38,517 nt of DNA, from NCBI GenBank assembly GCA_004212975.1, contig SHBF01000006.1, positions 1-38,517 on the forward strand. The letters run 5' to 3'. Below the pieces are notes generated by a model. It made no database searches and was not told the origin of the DNA. It saw nothing but the letters and a program-made list of their open reading frames with translations. Below are positions 8,075-17,971 of this stretch, piece by piece (positions within the stretch are counted from its first letter, which is position 1; the number at the start of each line of letters is the position of its first letter). Made by a program: the position numbers and the translations under genes. Source of the DNA: SAR86 cluster bacterium (GTDB lineage Bacteria > Pseudomonadota > Gammaproteobacteria > Magnimaribacterales > D2472).

Positions 8075-10339
8075 TTATATTTCCTGAGCTTCTTCCTTTC
8101 TATCAAAGACTTCTATTTTGTCACCAGATTTAATATCTTTATAATTTTTGATTCCCATTCCGCATTCATTTCCATTTTTTACTTCATTAACATCTTCTTT
8201 GAATCTTCTTAAAGAATTTAGTTCGCCTTCAAAAATTACGATTTCGTCTCTAAGAACTCTAACAGGTTTGTTTCTTAGCACATTACCTTCAACAACATTA
8301 CAACCAGCAACCTGACCAAATTTTGGCGAGTTAAAGACTTCTAACACTTCAGCAATACCAACAATTTCTTCTCTAACAATTGGATCTAAGAGACCACTCA
8401 TTCTCGCCTTGACATCATCTAAAAGTTCATAAATTATGCTGTGGTAACTTAATTTAATTGATTCTGATTCTATTATCTTTTTAGCAGTGCTATCAGCCCT
8501 TACATTAAAACCTAGAATAATTGAATCAACCGCTAACGCTAAGTTAGCATCGGATTCGCTAATACCTCCAACACCACTAGAGACAATCTTAACTTTAGCT
8601 TTTTCAGTACCTAGATCATCCAATGCAGCGGTAATTGCTTCACATGTCCCACCAACATCTGTCTTTATGATTACGTTGAGAACTTTTTTTGCTTCTTGGC
8701 CTAGTGTTTCAAAAAGATCTCCAGCAGATTCATCTTTTTGTTTAAATAACTTTCTTTCTTTCTCTTTTGTTAACCTATACTCACTAATTTCTCTTGCTTG
8801 CTTTTCATTTTTTACAACCATGAACTGATCGCCAGCATTGGGGACTAAATTTAAACCAAGAATCTCAACAGCTGCAGAAGGAAGAGCTGATTTAATTTTA
8901 TTACCATCACTATTTATAATACTTTTTACTTTACCGATTGCATTACCCGAAACTACTAAATCTCCAACATTCAATGTTCCATTTTGCACCAAAAATGTTG
9001 CAACTGAACCTCTAAATTTATCAAGTTCAGATTCGATAACTACCCCTTGAGCTGCTCCATCATGATGAGCCTTAAGTTCTAATATCTCTGCTTCAAGTGC
9101 AATTCTCTCTAACAGCTCATCTACTCCATCACCTTTTAGAGCTGATATTGGAACCATTTGTATATTGCCGCCCCAATCATCCGGGGTTAAATCTTTGGCT
9201 GCAAGATCTCCTTTTACCTTATCGATATCTGCTCCATCTAAGTCAACCTTATTAATTGCAACTACTATTGAAACATCAGCAGCTTTAGCATGATTAATGG
9301 CTTCTTCTGTTTGAGGTTTAATTCCGTCGTTAGCCGCAACTACTAACACCACAATATCTGTAGTATTTGCTCCTCGCGCTCTCATTGAAGAAAAAGCAGC
9401 GTGACCAGGAGTATCAATAAAAGTAAGCCTTCCCTTAGAGGTTTCTACCTCATATGCTCCGATATGTTGGGTAATTCCACCAGCCTCATCATCAACAACC
9501 TTTGTCTTTCTTATGAAATCAAGAAGAGTAGTTTTTCCATGATCAACATGACCCATTACAGTAATTACAGCTGGTCTTGTTTTTGGTTCATCTTTATATT
9601 TGATTAAATTTGCAAGATCTTCCTCTAAATTTTCTTGCTCGATTGCGATTCCATTATGTCCAATTTCTTCAACAACTAAGATTGCAGTTTCTTGATCAAT
9701 TACATCATTTATTGTTGCAACAACTCCCAGTGACATAAGATTCTTAACAACATCACCACCTTTAACTGCCATCAACTTTGCTAGTTCACCAACATTGATG
9801 GTTTCTGGAATTTCTATGTCTTTTTTTATAAATTCAGTTGGAGCCTCAAACTGATGTTGATCATCAAAAATATTTTCTTCTTTTTTCTTAAATGCGTTGA
9901 CAGCACTTGATAGCTGATCTTTGACATCTACTTTTTCCTGTTGAGATTCTTGTTTAGTTTTTATTGTTTTCTTTTTCTTTTGAGTTTGCTTTTCTTTTAC
10001 AGCTTCTTTTAGCTGCTCTTGTCTTTTAATCTGTTGCTCTTTTAATTGTTCTGAGGCAGCAGCTCTCTTTGCCTCAATATTATCTGAATAACTTTTATTT
10101 GATGATTGAATAGAGGAAGCCTTCCCTCTTGAAGTAACTTTTACGCCAGATTCAGAAGTTACAGATTTAGAAGAAGATGTTTTCGAGCCTTTAAGAAATT
10201 TTAAGAGTGCTTGTTTATCACTTGGAGTTATTTCATCAGAACTCTTAGAGTGACTTAAGCCTGCTTTCTGCATTCTTTCAATCAGAGCTTTGTCTGGAAT
10301 CTTTAAAGTTTTAGCAAAATCTTTTACTGTTATAGCCAA
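8075..10339 (-). CDS. infB: Translation initiation factor IF-2
   Basis: 754 aa; PAVITVMGHVDHGKTTLLDFIRKTKV, FIDTPGHAAFSSMRARGA, VAINKVDL. Confidence 0.98.
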   Translation of the reverse strand: MAITVKDFAKTLKIPDKALIERMQKAGLSHSKSSDEITPSDKQALLKFLKGSKTSSSKSVTSESGVKVTSRGKASSIQSSNKSYSDNIEAKRAAASEQLKEQQIKRQEQLKEAVKEKQTQKKKKTIKTKQESQQEKVDVKDQLSSAVNAFKKKEENIFDDQHQFEAPTEFIKKDIEIPETINVGELAKLMAVKGGDVVKNLMSLGVVATINDVIDQETAILVVEEIGHNGIAIEQENLEEDLANLIKYKDEPKTRPAVITVMGHVDHGKTTLLDFIRKTKVVDDEAGGITQHIGAYEVETSKGRLTFIDTPGHAAFSSMRARGANTTDIVVLVVAANDGIKPQTEEAINHAKAADVSIVVAINKVDLDGADIDKVKGDLAAKDLTPDDWGGNIQMVPISALKGDGVDELLERIALEAEILELKAHHDGAAQGVVIESELDKFRGSVATFLVQNGTLNVGDLVVSGNAIGKVKSIINSDGNKIKSALPSAAVEILGLNLVPNAGDQFMVVKNEKQAREISEYRLTKEKERKLFKQKDESAGDLFETLGQEAKKVLNVIIKTDVGGTCEAITAALDDLGTEKAKVKIVSSGVGGISESDANLALAVDSIILGFNVRADSTAKKIIESESIKLSYHSIIYELLDDVKARMSGLLDPIVREEIVGIAEVLEVFNSPKFGQVAGCNVVEGNVLRNKPVRVLRDEIVIFEGELNSLRRFKEDVNEVKNGNECGMGIKNYKDIKSGDKIEVFDRKEEAQEI

Positions 10340-10348
10340 AATATCAAC

Positions 10349-11812
10349 CTATTCGTTAAACCAATGTTCTCTTGCCTTCATAATCATTTTTGAAGCATCA
10401 TCTGAAGAAATTTCAATTATTTCTTGCAGTTCATCTATTGAAAGCTCTGCTAAATCATCTTTATTTTTAATACCTTTATTAGATAATTTACCAATGTTGT
10501 CCTCATCAAGATTTAAATCTGATAATGATTCAACATTGTCTTCTTCTTCAGTCACTGCGCCCATTGCCTCGAGAAGTGCTGCATCCTCTGAAGCTGTCTT
10601 AATTCTTGAAACTTCCTCATCTGATTCAATAAACTCTTTTAATTTTAAATCTCCTGCATAAGCAATTTCATCAAAAGACAAAAAGCCAGAAGATATTATT
10701 TTTTCTGCAACTTCTTCTTTGACTTCAAGGGTATCAATGATCTTAGCTAAAAACTCTGTTTCGTCGACTTTAACTTTTGCTTCAGCTTCTTCATTACTAA
10801 TAATATTGAGATCCCATCCAACTAATCTTGATGCAAGTCTTATATTTTGACCTCTAGACCCAATAGCCAAGGCTAAATTATCCTCATTAACAGCAATATC
10901 CATTGATCTGGAGTCTTCATCCATTACAATAGATTCAACTTTTGCTGGAGAAAGTGCATTTATAACAAGCTGAGCAGGATTATCGTCATAAATAATTATG
11001 TCAATCCTTTCATTGCCTAACTCTGATGATACAGCTTGAACTCTAGACCCTCTCATACCAACGCAAGCTCCTACAGGATCAATTCGACCATCATTTGTTT
11101 TTACTGCAATCTTTGATCTTGACCCAGCATCTCTAGCTATTCCTCTTATTTCAATTACATCTTCGTTTATTTCTGGAACCTCAATGTTAAAAAGTTCAGT
11201 TACCATTTCAGAACATGATCTATTCAACATAAGTTGCGGGCCACGACCTTCAACTTCAACAATCTGAAGAACTGCTCTTATTCTGTCATTAATTTTGTAA
11301 ATTTCACCAGGCATTAATTTATCTCTAGGTAAGAGTGCTTCAACCTCATGAGAAATATCCACGATTATATTATCTCTAGTGACTCTTTTAACTGAACCAG
11401 ATACAAGCTTATTGTTTTGGGATTTAAATTGTTCAACAACCTTTTCTCTTTCAGCTTCTCTTACTTTTTGAAGCATGACTTGTCTAGCAGCTTGAGTCTC
11501 AATCCTTCCAAACTCAATATTATGCTGTTGTTTAGAGTAAACTTCTCCGACTGATAATTTTGATTCCTCTGCAGATACATGTGTCTCATGATGATATTCC
11601 TCGTTGGACTCATCAAAAACTATCCAATTTCTATGTGTTGTATATTCCCCGGTATCTCTATTTATTGAAACATACAAATCTGCGTCTTCATGAAAATGTC
11701 TTTGCGAAGCTGATGCAATTGCAACTTCAATTGCTTTAAAAATTACATCTTTTTCAAGACCCTTTTCTGTTGAAACTGAATCAACAACTGCCAAAATTTC
11801 TTTACTCTCCAT
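10349..11812 (-). CDS. nusA: Transcription termination/antitermination protein NusA
   Basis: 487 aa; PVGACVGMRGSRVQAVSSELGNERIDII, NLALAIGSRGQNIRLASRLVGWDLNI. Confidence 0.97.
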   Translation of the reverse strand: MESKEILAVVDSVSTEKGLEKDVIFKAIEVAIASASQRHFHEDADLYVSINRDTGEYTTHRNWIVFDESNEEYHHETHVSAEESKLSVGEVYSKQQHNIEFGRIETQAARQVMLQKVREAEREKVVEQFKSQNNKLVSGSVKRVTRDNIIVDISHEVEALLPRDKLMPGEIYKINDRIRAVLQIVEVEGRGPQLMLNRSCSEMVTELFNIEVPEINEDVIEIRGIARDAGSRSKIAVKTNDGRIDPVGACVGMRGSRVQAVSSELGNERIDIIIYDDNPAQLVINALSPAKVESIVMDEDSRSMDIAVNEDNLALAIGSRGQNIRLASRLVGWDLNIISNEEAEAKVKVDETEFLAKIIDTLEVKEEVAEKIISSGFLSFDEIAYAGDLKLKEFIESDEEVSRIKTASEDAALLEAMGAVTEEEDNVESLSDLNLDEDNIGKLSNKGIKNKDDLAELSIDELQEIIEISSDDASKMIMKAREHWFNE

Positions 11813-12290
11813 AAGAATATTCCTTTAATAAGTTATTATAATCTGGTTTTAGCCTACATAAGTCGATATCAGAAAACTTAAATATTATTTCCTCAGAATT
11901 ATTAGACTTAACAATAGTCAGCTTTGAATCGTCACTTTCAATTAATTTGCCAATAAACTTTCTCCTACCTTCGTATATGCTTTTTGTTTTAATATCTAGC
12001 TCTTGGCCAACATAATCTTTTAATTGCTTAATATCAAAAAATTTTCTGTCTATACCGGGTGTTGAAACCTCAAGAATATAATCTTCACCTAAATTCAAAT
12101 CAATTTGAGGCTCATAATTAAGGTCTCTAGATATACTCTCACAATCATTAATATCAACATTATTATTTGAGTCAATAAAAACTCTGAGAGTATTTTTTTT
12201 CTTACCTCTTAAAATTTCAATTCCCCATAATAAGCAGTTATTTCTATTTATTACTGGTTCAATAATATTTTTAAAATCATCTATATTCAT
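11802..12290 (-). CDS. rimP: Ribosome maturation factor RimP
   Basis: MNIDDFKNIIEPVINRNNCLLWGIEIL...RVFIDSNNNVDINDCESISRDL...YILEVSTPGIDRKF. ATG at 12290 preferred; the tracked start at 12323 (GTG) reads through a terminator-like palindrome. Confidence 0.93.
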   Translation of the reverse strand: MNIDDFKNIIEPVINRNNCLLWGIEILRGKKKNTLRVFIDSNNNVDINDCESISRDLNYEPQIDLNLGEDYILEVSTPGIDRKFFDIKQLKDYVGQELDIKTKSIYEGRRKFIGKLIESDDSKLTIVKSNNSEEIIFKFSDIDLCRLKPDYNNLLKEYSYGE

Positions 12291-12300
12291 ATTTTTTATA

Positions 12301-12320
12301 TAAAAAAAGGGCATATGCCC
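12301..12320 (-). terminator. Intrinsic terminator/attenuator between tRNA-fMet and rimP
   Basis: Palindrome GGGCATATGCCC (12309-12320), followed on the minus strand by TTTTTTTA. Confidence 0.65.
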
Positions 12321-12340
12321 CACAAAAAATTATTTAACTG

Positions 12341-12417
<77 letters not shown>

Positions 12418-12432
12418 ACGCAGCGAACATGA

Positions 12433-12461
12433 AGTTTATGAAAGTAACTCTAATTGGTCAA
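12433..12461 (-). promoter_or_regulatory. Sigma70 promoter for the tRNA-fMet-rimP-nusA-infB transcript
   Basis: Minus strand TTGACC (12461-12456), 17-bp spacer, TAAACT (12438-12433), about 15 nt upstream of the mature tRNA 5' end. Confidence 0.65.
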
Positions 12462-12491
12462 GTTAATTTTGTATTAGATGAGAGATAATAT

Positions 12492-12500
12492 TGCTATAAT
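12492..12500 (+). promoter_or_regulatory. Extended -10 promoter element for tRNA-Leu
   Basis: TGCTATAAT (TGn-TATAAT) 13 nt upstream of the tRNA; no good -35. Confidence 0.6.
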
Positions 12501-12513
12501 TTCGCTCTTTTAT

Positions 12514-12600
12514 GCCGAAGTGGTGGAATTGGTAGACACGCTAGCTTGAGGGGCTAGTGAGTGAAAACTCGTGCGGGTTCAAGTCCCGCCTTCGGCACCA
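12514..12600 (+). tRNA. tRNA-Leu (GAG)
   Basis: 87-nt class II tRNA GCCGAAG...CTTCGGCACCA; anticodon stem-loop CTAGC-TTGAGGG-GCTAG; variable arm; encoded CCA. Confidence 0.95.
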
Positions 12601-12605
12601 TAATA

Positions 12606-12917
12606 TTATTCGATAGGTATTTCGTCAGATAAACCTTCGTTAATTGCCTCTTCGATGAGAGGAGTATCAAAGATAACCTCTGTATTCTCATTTTTTAATA
12701 AGTAAGCTAACAAGAAAGATAAGATTAGCCATATTGCAACGATTATATATGTTAGCCTTCCTAAAAAACCTGATGGACCTAACGCACCAAACATTGAGTT
12801 TGAAGATCCCCCTCCAAAGGCTGAGCCAAGATCAGAACCTTTACCCTGTTGAATAAGGACTATTGCAACAATTACTATTGCAAGAAGAACACATAGTACT
12901 GTTAAAAAAGTAATCAT
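12606..12917 (-). CDS. secG: Preprotein translocase subunit SecG
   Basis: IVIVAIVLIQQGKGSDLGSAFGGGSSNSMFGALG...FLGRLTYIIVAIW. Confidence 0.95.
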   Translation of the reverse strand: MITFLTVLCVLLAIVIVAIVLIQQGKGSDLGSAFGGGSSNSMFGALGPSGFLGRLTYIIVAIWLILSFLLAYLLKNENTEVIFDTPLIEEAINEGLSDEIPIE

Positions 12918-13657
12918 TTTAAGTTTATTCCATTAAAAATATTAATAATATTAGCAAATTGTCTGCCGTCTAAAGAAGCACCTCCGATTAAAGCACCATC
13001 AACAGATTCTTCTTTAAAAAAGTTTTCAGCATTCTCCTGATTTACACTGCCGCCATATAAAACCATCGGAATTGCAGAATTATCTGAGAAGGATTGTACA
13101 ACATCTTTAATGAATTTATGAATCTCATTAATTTTATCTGGGGTTGGTGTATTTCCAGTTCCAATCGCCCAAACTGGCTCATAAGCTATAACCAATGAAC
13201 CATTAAATTCAATATCCTCAATTACTTCTATTTGTCTTTTTAAAACATCTTTAGTTTGATCATTCTTGTTTTCTTCTTCAGTTTCACCAACACATAAAAT
13301 TGTTAATGTTTTATTTGCAATTTTTAAAATCTTTTGTTTTATTTCATCATTTTTTTCATTAAAAAATTGTCTTCTTTCTGAATGGCCGATTATTGAAAAC
13401 TTACAATCAAAATCTAAAATCATTTCAGAAGAAATTGCTCCTGTTCTTGCGCCAGATGAAATATCGATGTCTTGAGATCCTATATTTATTTCTTTAAACT
13501 TACTTAGCTTGGTGTCAAGAATACTTTCTATATAAATTGAAGGAGGTGCTATCCCAATAAATGCTTTCTTCGTTTCAACATAATTTGTTAAAAAATTATT
13601 GGTCCATTCATTGATCATGGCTTTGCTTCCATTACATTTCCAATTAGCAACAATCAT
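12914..13657 (-). CDS. tpiA: Triosephosphate isomerase
   Basis: MIVANWKCNGS, FSIIGHSERRQFF, VIAYEPVWAIGTG, VLYGGSVN. Confidence 0.97.
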   Translation of the reverse strand: MIVANWKCNGSKAMINEWTNNFLTNYVETKKAFIGIAPPSIYIESILDTKLSKFKEINIGSQDIDISSGARTGAISSEMILDFDCKFSIIGHSERRQFFNEKNDEIKQKILKIANKTLTILCVGETEEENKNDQTKDVLKRQIEVIEDIEFNGSLVIAYEPVWAIGTGNTPTPDKINEIHKFIKDVVQSFSDNSAIPMVLYGGSVNQENAENFFKEESVDGALIGGASLDGRQFANIINIFNGINLK

Positions 13658-14980
13658 CTAACTTTTTGACTCAATAATTTTTTTAATATCATTTGCAAAC
13701 TTTTTAGCAACCTTTTCCTCAGAAGCCTCTATCATAATTCTTATCTTTGGTTCTGTACCTGATGGCCTTACAAGAACTCTACCTACAGTTAAATCAGACT
13801 CAATTTCTGATATTAATGATTTGAGTTCTTTATCATTAATAATATCTTTATTTTTAACAGTTACAGCCATGTTAATTTGAGGTACTTTTGTATAATGCAG
13901 TAAGACATCACTAGGTTTCTTTTCAAGAAGCAATAATGAGGAAATTACCTTTAAAGCGGCAATAGTTCCATCTCCAGTACTAACAAGATCTTTACAAATA
14001 ATATGTCCTGATGCTTCGCCTCCAAGTAACCAACCCTTGTTTGATAACATTTTGCTGACATATTTGTCACCAACATCAGCTCTTACAAACTTATAACCAA
14101 GTTTCTTTATACCTTCTTCAAAACCTAGGTTGCTCATGTGAGTACCAACAACACCTGACCAGGGTCCAGTTCTATTAGGATTGGCGAAAGCTAATATATA
14201 GAGAATATCATCACCATCAAGAATATAACCCTTTTCATCTACTAGAATAACTCTGTCCCCATCTCCATCCAAAGATATTCCATAATCAGCTCTGTGTTCA
14301 ATTACGGCTTCTTTAATTACTTCTGGATGAGTAGAGCCACAGTTTTGATTGATGTTGTAACCATCTGGTTCATTGCCAATTGCAATTACTTCAGCTCCTA
14401 ATTCTTCGAATATTTCTGGACTTACCTTATAACAAGCCCCGTTTGCACAATCAACGACTATCCTAAGTGAAGAAAAGGAAATTTCAGAAGGGACAGTTGA
14501 TTTACAAAATTCAATATATCTTGGTCCGGACTCATCAAATCTATATGCTTTTCCTATTTGAGATGTTTCAACAGGTGATAAGTTTGAAGATAGATATTTT
14601 TCAATTCTTTTTTCAATGTCTCTTGAAATCTTTTCTCCATCTTCATTAAAAATTTTAATTCCATTATCTAAAAAATCATTGTGTGAAGCGCTTATGACAA
14701 GTCCAAACTTGTTTCTTAGTGTTTTAGTTAAATAAGCTACTCCAGGTGTAGGAATTGGCCCAAGTAGATTTACATTTACACCAGCAGCTATAAAACCTGC
14801 CTGAAGTGCAGACTCTAACATGTAACCAGAGACTCTTGTGTCCTTACCAATAACAACAGTGTCCCAACCAAGGTCTTTCATAACTAGGCCTGTTGCATGG
14901 CCTATTTTCAAACAAGCTTCGGGTGTTATTATGCTCTCAACGGGTCCCCTTATACCGTCAGTGCCAAATTTTAGGTTCAT
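13658..14980 (-). CDS. glmM: Phosphoglucosamine mutase
   Basis: KFGTDGIRGPV, GLVISASHNDFLDNGIKIF, ISLDGDGDRVILVD, GGEASGHI, VRPSGTEPKIRIM. Confidence 0.96.
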   Translation of the reverse strand: MNLKFGTDGIRGPVESIITPEACLKIGHATGLVMKDLGWDTVVIGKDTRVSGYMLESALQAGFIAAGVNVNLLGPIPTPGVAYLTKTLRNKFGLVISASHNDFLDNGIKIFNEDGEKISRDIEKRIEKYLSSNLSPVETSQIGKAYRFDESGPRYIEFCKSTVPSEISFSSLRIVVDCANGACYKVSPEIFEELGAEVIAIGNEPDGYNINQNCGSTHPEVIKEAVIEHRADYGISLDGDGDRVILVDEKGYILDGDDILYILAFANPNRTGPWSGVVGTHMSNLGFEEGIKKLGYKFVRADVGDKYVSKMLSNKGWLLGGEASGHIICKDLVSTGDGTIAALKVISSLLLLEKKPSDVLLHYTKVPQINMAVTVKNKDIINDKELKSLISEIESDLTVGRVLVRPSGTEPKIRIMIEASEEKVAKKFANDIKKIIESKS

Positions 14981-14989
14981 CAGAAAGAA

Positions 14990-16900
14990 TTATAACTCTT
15001 CAGCAGCACCTTTGATTGAAGTTTTTTTAGAAGACTTACCCTTAGGTTGATCATCTTCTGACCATCCCTTTGGTTCTCTTGGAGTGGCACCAGCCATAAT
15101 ATCATCGATTTGATCAGCATCTATTGTTTCATATTTTAATAGTGCATCAGCCATTACATTGAGCTTACCTAAATTTTGTTTCAACAATTTTTCAGCTCTT
15201 TTGTAGCATGAATCGATTATAGCTTTGACCTCTGAGTCTATTAATTTTGAAGTTTGGTCACTTCTGATAGGCGCAGGATTTGATACTGATCTTCCCAAGA
15301 ACGGACTACCTTCATCTTCACCATATTTAATAGTACCTAGTGCATCAGAAAAACCCCATTTAGTGACCATATTTGTTGCAATGCCTGTTGCTACTTCAAT
15401 ATCATTTGATGCTCCAGTTGTAATACCCTGATTGCCGTTAATAATGCTTTCAGCAATTCTGCCACCAAATAAAGTAGCTATTCTTCCAAGAAGATATTCT
15501 TTACTTTGCATGTAGGTATCTTCTTCAGGTAAAAACATTGTTACTCCCAATGCTCTTCCTCTTGGAATAATGGTGACTTTATAGACAGGATCATGAGTGG
15601 GGCATAACCTACCAACGATTGCATGTCCAGCTTCATGATATGCGGTAATTCTCTTTTGTTCCTCACTTAATATCATTGATTTTCTTTCAGCTCCCATCAT
15701 TATTTTGTCTTTAGCTAAATCAAGATGCGACTGATCAATTTTTTTATCAGAATACCTAGCTGCAAAAAGAGCTGCTTCATTGATTAAATTTGCAAGGTCT
15801 GCTCCCGAAAATCCAGGAGTACCTCTAGCAATCACTAATGGATCAACATCTGAAGCAAGAGGAACCTTTCTCATGTGAACTTTCAATATTGCTTCTCTGC
15901 CACGAATGTCTGGTAAATCAACGACTACTTGCCTATCAAATCTTCCAGGCCTTAGAAGTGCTGGATCTAGAACATCTGGTCTATTAGTTGCAGCTATAAC
16001 AATAACACCATCATTACCTTCAAAGCCGTCCATTTCAACAAGCAATTGGTTTAGTGTTTGTTCTCTTTCATCATGTCCACCACCTAGACCTGCACCTCTG
16101 TGCCTGCCTACAGCATCAATTTCATCAATAAAAACAATACAAGGAGATTGTTTTTTTGCCTGATCAAACATATCTCTTACTCTAGATGCACCAACACCCA
16201 CAAACATTTCAACAAAATCTGAACCAGAGATAGTAAAGAATGGGACTTTAGCTTCTCCAGCAACTGCCCTAGCAATTAAAGTTTTCCCGGTACCTGGAGG
16301 ACCAACCATTAAGACACCTCTTGGAATCTTACCACCAAGTTTCTGAAATTTAGTTGGATCTTTAAGAAAGTCTACAAGTTCTTGAACATCTTGTTTAGCT
16401 TCTTCACAACCTGCAACGTCCTTAAATGTAGTTTTGACTTTTCCGCCCTCCATTAATTTAGCTTTACTTCGACCAAAAGACATAGGTCCACCCTTTCCAG
16501 AAATGCCACCTTGCATCTGACGCATAAAAAAGAAAAATATTGCTAACAAAAGAATTATCGGAAATGCTCCAACAAGTAATTGAGAAAATAATGAGGGTTG
16601 TTCTATTTTTTCATAAACAGCAATAATGCCGTTTTCTTCAATTGCATTTTCGACTGCTTCATCTCTCTTAAAAATAGGATGAGTAGTTTCAAATTTTGAA
16701 CCATCTAAACGATCGCCAGTAATAGTCATTTGATCACCTTTATAGACTACCTTAGCAACTCTGTCTGATAAAACTTCTTGTTTAAACTGGCTATAACTAA
16801 TCTGTTCTCTTGCTGATGAATTCTCAATGTTATTAAAAACATAAACCATGAGAGATCCTAGAACCACCCATACAACTAAATTTCTCATAAAACTATTCAT
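14990..16900 (-). CDS. ftsH: ATP-dependent zinc metalloprotease FtsH
   Basis: 636 aa; [24 protein letters not shown] motifs, HEAGH zinc site. Confidence 0.98.
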   Translation of the reverse strand: MNSFMRNLVVWVVLGSLMVYVFNNIENSSAREQISYSQFKQEVLSDRVAKVVYKGDQMTITGDRLDGSKFETTHPIFKRDEAVENAIEENGIIAVYEKIEQPSLFSQLLVGAFPIILLLAIFFFFMRQMQGGISGKGGPMSFGRSKAKLMEGGKVKTTFKDVAGCEEAKQDVQELVDFLKDPTKFQKLGGKIPRGVLMVGPPGTGKTLIARAVAGEAKVPFFTISGSDFVEMFVGVGASRVRDMFDQAKKQSPCIVFIDEIDAVGRHRGAGLGGGHDEREQTLNQLLVEMDGFEGNDGVIVIAATNRPDVLDPALLRPGRFDRQVVVDLPDIRGREAILKVHMRKVPLASDVDPLVIARGTPGFSGADLANLINEAALFAARYSDKKIDQSHLDLAKDKIMMGAERKSMILSEEQKRITAYHEAGHAIVGRLCPTHDPVYKVTIIPRGRALGVTMFLPEEDTYMQSKEYLLGRIATLFGGRIAESIINGNQGITTGASNDIEVATGIATNMVTKWGFSDALGTIKYGEDEGSPFLGRSVSNPAPIRSDQTSKLIDSEVKAIIDSCYKRAEKLLKQNLGKLNVMADALLKYETIDADQIDDIMAGATPREPKGWSEDDQPKGKSSKKTSIKGAAEEL

Positions 16901-16903
16901 ATC

Positions 16904-17464
16904 TTATTTTACTCCATACAGGTAAATTTCACCTGATTGTTTTTTTGAAGCAGCAGGCTTATAAGTTTGAACTAACTTAAAATATAATTCCATATTTTTT
17001 CGCAAAGTTTTTAAGTTACTATTTTGAAAAGTTTTCATTATCATTGAGCCGCTTGAATCTAAAAAATCATTAGCAATCTTAACAGTAAGCATATTCAAAT
17101 TAAGAATATTTTCACTATCAACTGCACTTATGCCACTTAAGTTTGGGGCTATATCTGAAATTACAAGTTTAAAACAACCTTTTAATTTTAATATTTCTTC
17201 TAAATTATTTAAATTTTCGATACTATCTTTGAAAAAGGTAACTCCGTCTATTGGTTCCATATCTATGACGTCAATTGCATAAACTTTTGAAGTTGGAAAT
17301 TTTTTGATTATGTATTCTGACCATCCTCCTGGAGAGCACCCAAGATCAAGAACATTTGAGTAATTCATTATTTTTGTTTTTTTTAAAATTTCTTCTAATT
17401 TAAAGACAGCTCTTGAACGATAACCCTTTTCTTTTGCCTTTTGAGCCCAATTGTCTGCGTGCAT
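16904..17464 (-). CDS. rlmE: 23S rRNA (uridine(2552)-2'-O)-methyltransferase
   Basis: RSRAVFKLEEILKK, VLDLGCSPGGWSEYII, VISDIAPNLSGI, KTFQ; next to ftsH. Confidence 0.94.
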   Translation of the reverse strand: MHADNWAQKAKEKGYRSRAVFKLEEILKKTKIMNYSNVLDLGCSPGGWSEYIIKKFPTSKVYAIDVIDMEPIDGVTFFKDSIENLNNLEEILKLKGCFKLVISDIAPNLSGISAVDSENILNLNMLTVKIANDFLDSSGSMIMKTFQNSNLKTLRKNMELYFKLVQTYKPAASKKQSGEIYLYGVK

Positions 17465-17468
17465 AAAG

Positions 17469-17945
17469 TTAGATGTGTTTAACTTCTATGATTTCGTAGT
17501 GAAGGTCACCTGACGGAGTATTAATCTTAATTTCGTCATCGACAAACTTACCAACCAATCCCTTTGCAATTGGGGTATCAATTGATATGTGTCCTTTTTC
17601 GGGATCAGACTCAAGATTCCCAACAATTTTATAAACGACTTCGTTATCTTTCTCGATGTCATAAACTTTAATTGTTGAACCAAAAATAACCCTGCCAGTT
17701 TCAGGAATTTCTTTTACATCAATTACCTGAGCATTAGCTAATGCGCTTTCCATCTCATTTATCTTGGCCTCTACTAAACCCTGTAATTCTTTTGCAGCAT
17801 GATACTCAGCATTCTCTTTAAGATCTCCATGTGCTCTTGCTTCGGCAATAGCTTGAGATATCTGAGGTCTTTCAACGAACTTAAGATTTGAAAGCTTTTC
17901 TTTTATAGAAATCTCTCCATCTTTGGTAATAGGTACTCTGCTCAT
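17469..17945 (-). CDS. greA: Transcription elongation factor GreA
   Basis: RPQISQAIAEARAHGDLKENAEYHAAKE; GreA/B C-terminal domain. Confidence 0.96.
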   Translation of the reverse strand: MSRVPITKDGEISIKEKLSNLKFVERPQISQAIAEARAHGDLKENAEYHAAKELQGLVEAKINEMESALANAQVIDVKEIPETGRVIFGSTIKVYDIEKDNEVVYKIVGNLESDPEKGHISIDTPIAKGLVGKFVDDEIKINTPSGDLHYEIIEVKHI

Positions 17946-17971
17946 GCAAGCATTATATCAATTTTAATGAA

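Noticed and set aside
8487-8828. 113-aa plus-strand ORF antisense to infB
   Set aside because: Shadow ORF over conserved IF-2 sequence.
10290-10661. 123-aa plus-strand ORF antisense to infB/nusA
   Set aside because: Ser-rich, low-complexity translation opposite conserved IF-2/NusA coding sequence; a shadow ORF.
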